Shown here: positions 60,696 to 64,000 of the stretch, piece by piece
Numbering within the stretch: position 1 is the first letter of the stretch
Layout: the number at the start of each line of letters is the position of its first letter
NCBI GenBank assembly: GCA_035578155.1
Contig: JAPWDM010000006.1
Coordinates: 12,168,305-12,232,304 of the forward strand
Direction: 5' to 3'
Length of the DNA: 64,000 bases
Source: Brachynemurus nebulosus
Lineage: Eukaryota > Arthropoda > Insecta > Neuroptera > Myrmeleontidae
Notes under the pieces: generated by a model
What the model was told of the DNA's origin: nothing
Databases searched by the model: none
Seen by the model: the letters and a program-made list of their open reading frames with translations, nothing else
Made by a program: the position numbers and the translations under genes

Positions 60696-62167
60696 TTTTT
60701 TTTAAAATTTATTTATATTAAAATTGTTGAAATATTAATAAATAAACCTTAAAAAAATAGATAGTAAAAATTTTTGTTATTTAAAAAACGGTCGAAATTT
60801 ACTAAATTTACTACACTAATTTATATTTCCCTTGTTTTGTAATACACTATATTCGTTTTGACGAAAACGAAAGGACTAATTGACATCATTTTTATAAATC
60901 ACCTGCGCATAAGGATGAATATCCAAATCGGATAAAAACAGATGTATTAGGTATACACCCGCAAATGCTGACGCAATCAAATCATTTAGGTACAGATGAT
61001 TTTTGTTTTCACTCCTAATAATAATTATTGTGCTCAAACCAGGTGACCAGGTGTATTTTTCAGATTTACAGCGTGGCTATAGATATATGAATCACAAATA
61101 ATAGCGTAATCTATGAACAAGGTGTTAAAATGCCACACACATGTTAAGCTTTTCTACGATCAATTCTTGATGCAAGTCAGTTGCGCAACAATATGTCTAG
61201 AAAAATATGAAATTCATTTATTTATAGTCGGGTTACTATATTAGCTTTTATTTAACAACCAATATCAACAGAGTATATCCATATACATTGGTGAGCTATG
61301 AACAAAATAATGACAAAATGTAACAAATTTTTTTTTTCTCAACATTGTAAATCAATTTTCAGAAATCAGAATAAGCTGTAATCAGTACATTACGAATAAT
61401 AAGTAGGTACTTACACAAAATTTGAAAATTTTCCGCGATGGAAATACCTTAAACATCCTGTAATCACCGCTACATATAAAAAAAAATATCACATATAATA
61501 TAAAATTATAATTTGTTATTTATATTAGAAAGGTTTGAACCCCTGTTTGCACATTAGTCAAACCGCAATCAGTACAGTATTAACCATATAAATGTACCAA
61601 TATGACCCAAACACAATACAAGACTATATAAGTATATACAGGACGAGTTTTTTGAGAGTTCCCATTTTTATTACTGCTAAACTATTAGTTTAATCAAAAA
61701 ATTGTTTAGATAAGACTTGTAGCTACCGCGGGGATATTTATGTTTAAAAGTTTTTTTTTTTTTAAAAAAATTGAAGTTAAAAAATTAACACTTACCGAAG
61801 TATAAAAAATGAAAATAATTTACAATGATTTAACAAATAATAGATCAAATTACGCAATTTGCTCTTAATTTAAATGTGACTCTTTTTAATTTATTTATTT
61901 TGTTGCAAGATTAAAACCATTAAAGGCTCAGACGCGACATCTACACTTCAAAAAATAAACAATACCTGTTGGGCTATCTATTAATTCCGGGTTCGTTTCT
62001 TGGATAAAAAAATAAAACTATGCAGATTGAATCTAACCTGCACTGATACGTATCTTTATGCTACAAAATTCGAAAAATAAACTTGAAACTTGGAAGAAAA
62101 TTAAATTGTTTTCTATTTTTTATTGATTTGTTAGATTTGTTTTATCAACAAATTAATATATAGTTCC

Positions 62168-62171
<4 letters not shown>

Positions 62172-62253
<82 letters not shown>
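62172..62253. repeat. (TA)n microsatellite of about 80 bp
   Basis: An uninterrupted AT/TA run inside the enlarged MITE copy. Confidence 0.95.
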
Positions 62254-62257
<4 letters not shown>

Positions 62258-62455
62258 TTAACATCTGATTAATTTTTTGATTAAGACAGTTGGTCGATAA
62301 AACGATTTTTTCTCTAGATATTTATTTAACTCCATGCTAATAATACGAGCATTACCGAAAAAAAAAATTGACCAAAATTTTGAGAAAAACGATTTCAAAG
62401 TTTTGTAATTTTAACACGGGCTCTTATGGGAAAACTCTATTTATTTGAATAAAAT

Positions 62456-62770
62456 GAAAACGTCTCAAAGGAGTTTGATAAAAATTTAATGTTATAAAAT
62501 ACAAAGTTAGAAATCATATTTAATAAGAAATAAAAATTATTCACCACGCCGTTTTTCAAATATTGTTTATAAGCATCATTTTACAATGTTTTTACAACGT
62601 TTTCTCGACAATGTTTTTATATTGCTACAACATAAGCGCGTGGAAATTAAAAAAAAAAAACAAGTGGTATACAAGTATAATCAATGAAGAATATTAATAC
62701 ACTATTTAATTTTTGATAAAAGCAAATTTTTTTTTGAGATACCTATACTATTGTACCTGACTATCTCAGA
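62456..62770. repeat. Dispersed repeat, copy related to 24006-24285
   Basis: Same ordered blocks as the 24006 copy (TTTGATAAAAATTTAAT; ATATTGCTACAACATAAGCG; TAATTTTTGATAAAAGC). Here the block sits inside the TA-MITE. Confidence 0.75.
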
Positions 62771-63584
62771 GCAACTACGTTATTAATTTAAATAGTTTAG
62801 CCGTAATAAGAATGGCAACTCTCAAAAAACTCACCCTGTATAGGTATTATATTGTCGGTATATTAGCTATATAGAGATAAAACCCTCTGTTTTATATATA
62901 TGTTTAATATTGTATAATATACTATGATATTATGATATACCCAAATATAATTTTATATAAATTTAGTTGCAAATTTAGTTTATCAACACTATAGGGGTTT
63001 ATTTTGAAGGGATTCGGGACTTACTCGACACCTCCGCCCTCACTGTTCTATCGAGACCATGTTATTTGATGTCGTATAATATTTATAGATCAAGTTATTA
63101 GAAAAGAATGTAAGGTTAGGTAATAATTATTATTAGGAAATTTTAATTTTGTTTTTGGATGTTCCCTGTGGAAACTTTCAACATCATCAGAGGATTACCA
63201 AATGGATAACTGACGCCAAACTGTTCTTTAGAAATTTTTAACAACTGCAGTTCTACTGCCAACTACAAGCTATTTTCCTTAGGTTTTACTCCATTCGAAT
63301 TGTGGAATCAATAGTTTTCTTTCCACAAGAGCGCATTGAGATCTCAAATCAAGGGGAAGTCACATTTTTCTAATAGCTTAAAAATTGTTTCAAAAAATTT
63401 TACCTTACTAAATATTTTAAAAAAATAGAAAACTTTAAATTTGACCATTTTATCATTTTATTTACGCCTTTTAAAGCACTGGGAAAATTTAGTAAACTTG
63501 ATGATCTCATCAGCTTCTGACGTCATCACAGACATGACGTATTACTATTTCAACTTTGATTCCACATACAATAAATCTGTACAA

Positions 63585-63899
63585 CTAGAGTCAAACGAAT
63601 TTGTAATGAGAGAACTCGTTAGCGCATGTTGTACCGTAGTTAGTACTGTCTCCCGTAACCAATGACTCTCTCATTATAAATTCGTTCGACCCTACTATAG
63701 TAAAAAGATTGACTTTTTCATTAAAGGTATACCTAGAGTCAAACGAATTTGTAATGAGAGAAGCCCGATAGTGCATGTTAGAATGTAATATCGGTAATAA
63801 TATAAATTGGCTCGATCCGCTCGACTATAGTAAAAAGTGTTGGCTTCTCCGTTAAATGTATACCTAGAATCGAACGAATTTGTAATGAGAGAAACCTAA
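63585..63899. repeat. Direct and inverted copies of a CAAACGAATTTGTAATGAGAG motif
   Basis: Direct copies of CTAGAGTCAAACGAATTTGT plus AATGAGAG start at 63585, 63733 and 63864 (the third diverged), each of the later two preceded by a TTAAA[GT]GTATAC string. An inverted copy (CTCTCATTATAAATTCGTTC) lies at about 63669-63688. The first direct copy and the inverted one form the arms of a hairpin. Confidence 0.8.
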
Positions 63900-63928
63900 T
63901 AGAATATATTAGAATAATAGGCTGCCTA

Positions 63929-63986
63929 TACACGATCAGTAATACTGTCACTATTTCAAAATACTGACACTTTTATTGATCGTGTA
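63929..63986. repeat. Inverted repeat at the window edge
   Basis: TACACGATCAGTAATACTGT (63929 on) pairs imperfectly with the reverse of 63965-63986. ATACTG recurs beyond it, so this may be the end of an element that continues past the window. Confidence 0.55.
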
Positions 63987-64000
63987 TTGACAATACTGAA

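Larger units (their letters stand above)
61639..62838. mobile_element. TA-flanked MITE, copy 3, enlarged by nested repeats
   Basis: The ends CAGGACGAGTTTTTTGAGAG and CTCTCAAAAAACTCACCCTG lie between TA at 61637-61638 and 62839-62840. It measures 1200 bp against about 450 bp for copies 1 and 2. The extra length includes sequence like 31340-31800 (61925-62175), a TA microsatellite and sequence like 24006-24285 (62456-62770). Confidence 0.85.
57406..64000 (+). other. otp: otp intron 2, continuing past the window
   Basis: Starts GTTTGTGC directly after the homeobox half. No VWFQNRR-encoding exon was found in the remaining 6.6 kb, so the intron is at least this long. 57406-59290 shows no delimited feature. 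Further on it contains the triplicated hAT/host unit, a dispersed repeat, a third TA-MITE copy, a TA microsatellite and inverted repeats at the edge. Confidence 0.85.

Overview
This is an AT-rich stretch of animal nuclear DNA, almost certainly from an insect. It holds spliced exons with GT/AG borders, very large introns and intergenic space, an orthopedia (otp) homeobox gene with arthropod-like homeodomain residues, and many short cut-and-paste DNA transposons (hAT, mariner-like, pogo-like, piggyBac-like). The base composition and the abundance of motifs such as TAGGTACCTATA would suit a hemipteran, but the sequence alone does not settle the order. There are no prokaryotic operons, rRNA genes, convincing tRNA genes or CRISPR arrays.

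Only two host genes are visible, both partial and both on the + strand. At the left edge is the last coding exon (976-1386) of a kynurenine/alpha-aminoadipate aminotransferase (AADAT/KAT II type), with a poly(A) signal about 170 bp after the stop. At the right is otp: a proposed 49-bp first coding exon (47632-47680), a 9.4-kb intron, and exon 2 (57050-57405). Exon 2 carries homeodomain residues 1-46 and stops at the 46/47 intron position used by many paired-class homeobox genes. The rest of the homeodomain lies beyond the right edge. Exon 1 is too short for ordinary ORF calling; it is supported by its start codon, its donor site and a phase match (1/1) with the exon 2 acceptor.

The roughly 46 kb between the genes, and the otp introns, are mostly transposon debris. 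Many elements can be delimited to the base by terminal inverted repeats (TIRs) plus target-site duplications (TSDs). hAT-type insertions with 8-bp TSDs are at 3754-4619, 6464-7035, 15374-15849, 19470-19736, 21038-22520 (with a broken transposase) and, more weakly, 22636-22928 and 40817-41145. TA-flanked elements are at 20600-22547, 34116-34564, 35079-35570, 39228-39756, 41888-42198, 53534-54119, 55439-55665 and 61639-62838. A mariner relic with a broken transposase is at 49048-49579, and a TTAA-flanked piggyBac-like element is at 43131-44053. Several are nested.

The most unusual structures are a hAT-type element built almost entirely of a TCTTGG hexamer array, a triplicated unit joining host DNA to part of a hAT element inside otp intron 2, a perfect 35-bp-arm hairpin in otp intron 1, and an array of ACGAG/CTCGT motifs. 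A few unique, GC-richer islands in the intergenic region are possible regulatory DNA, but that is inference. I found no convincing new multi-gene system. The window is best described as the 5' part of a developmental homeobox locus in a transposon-rich genome.
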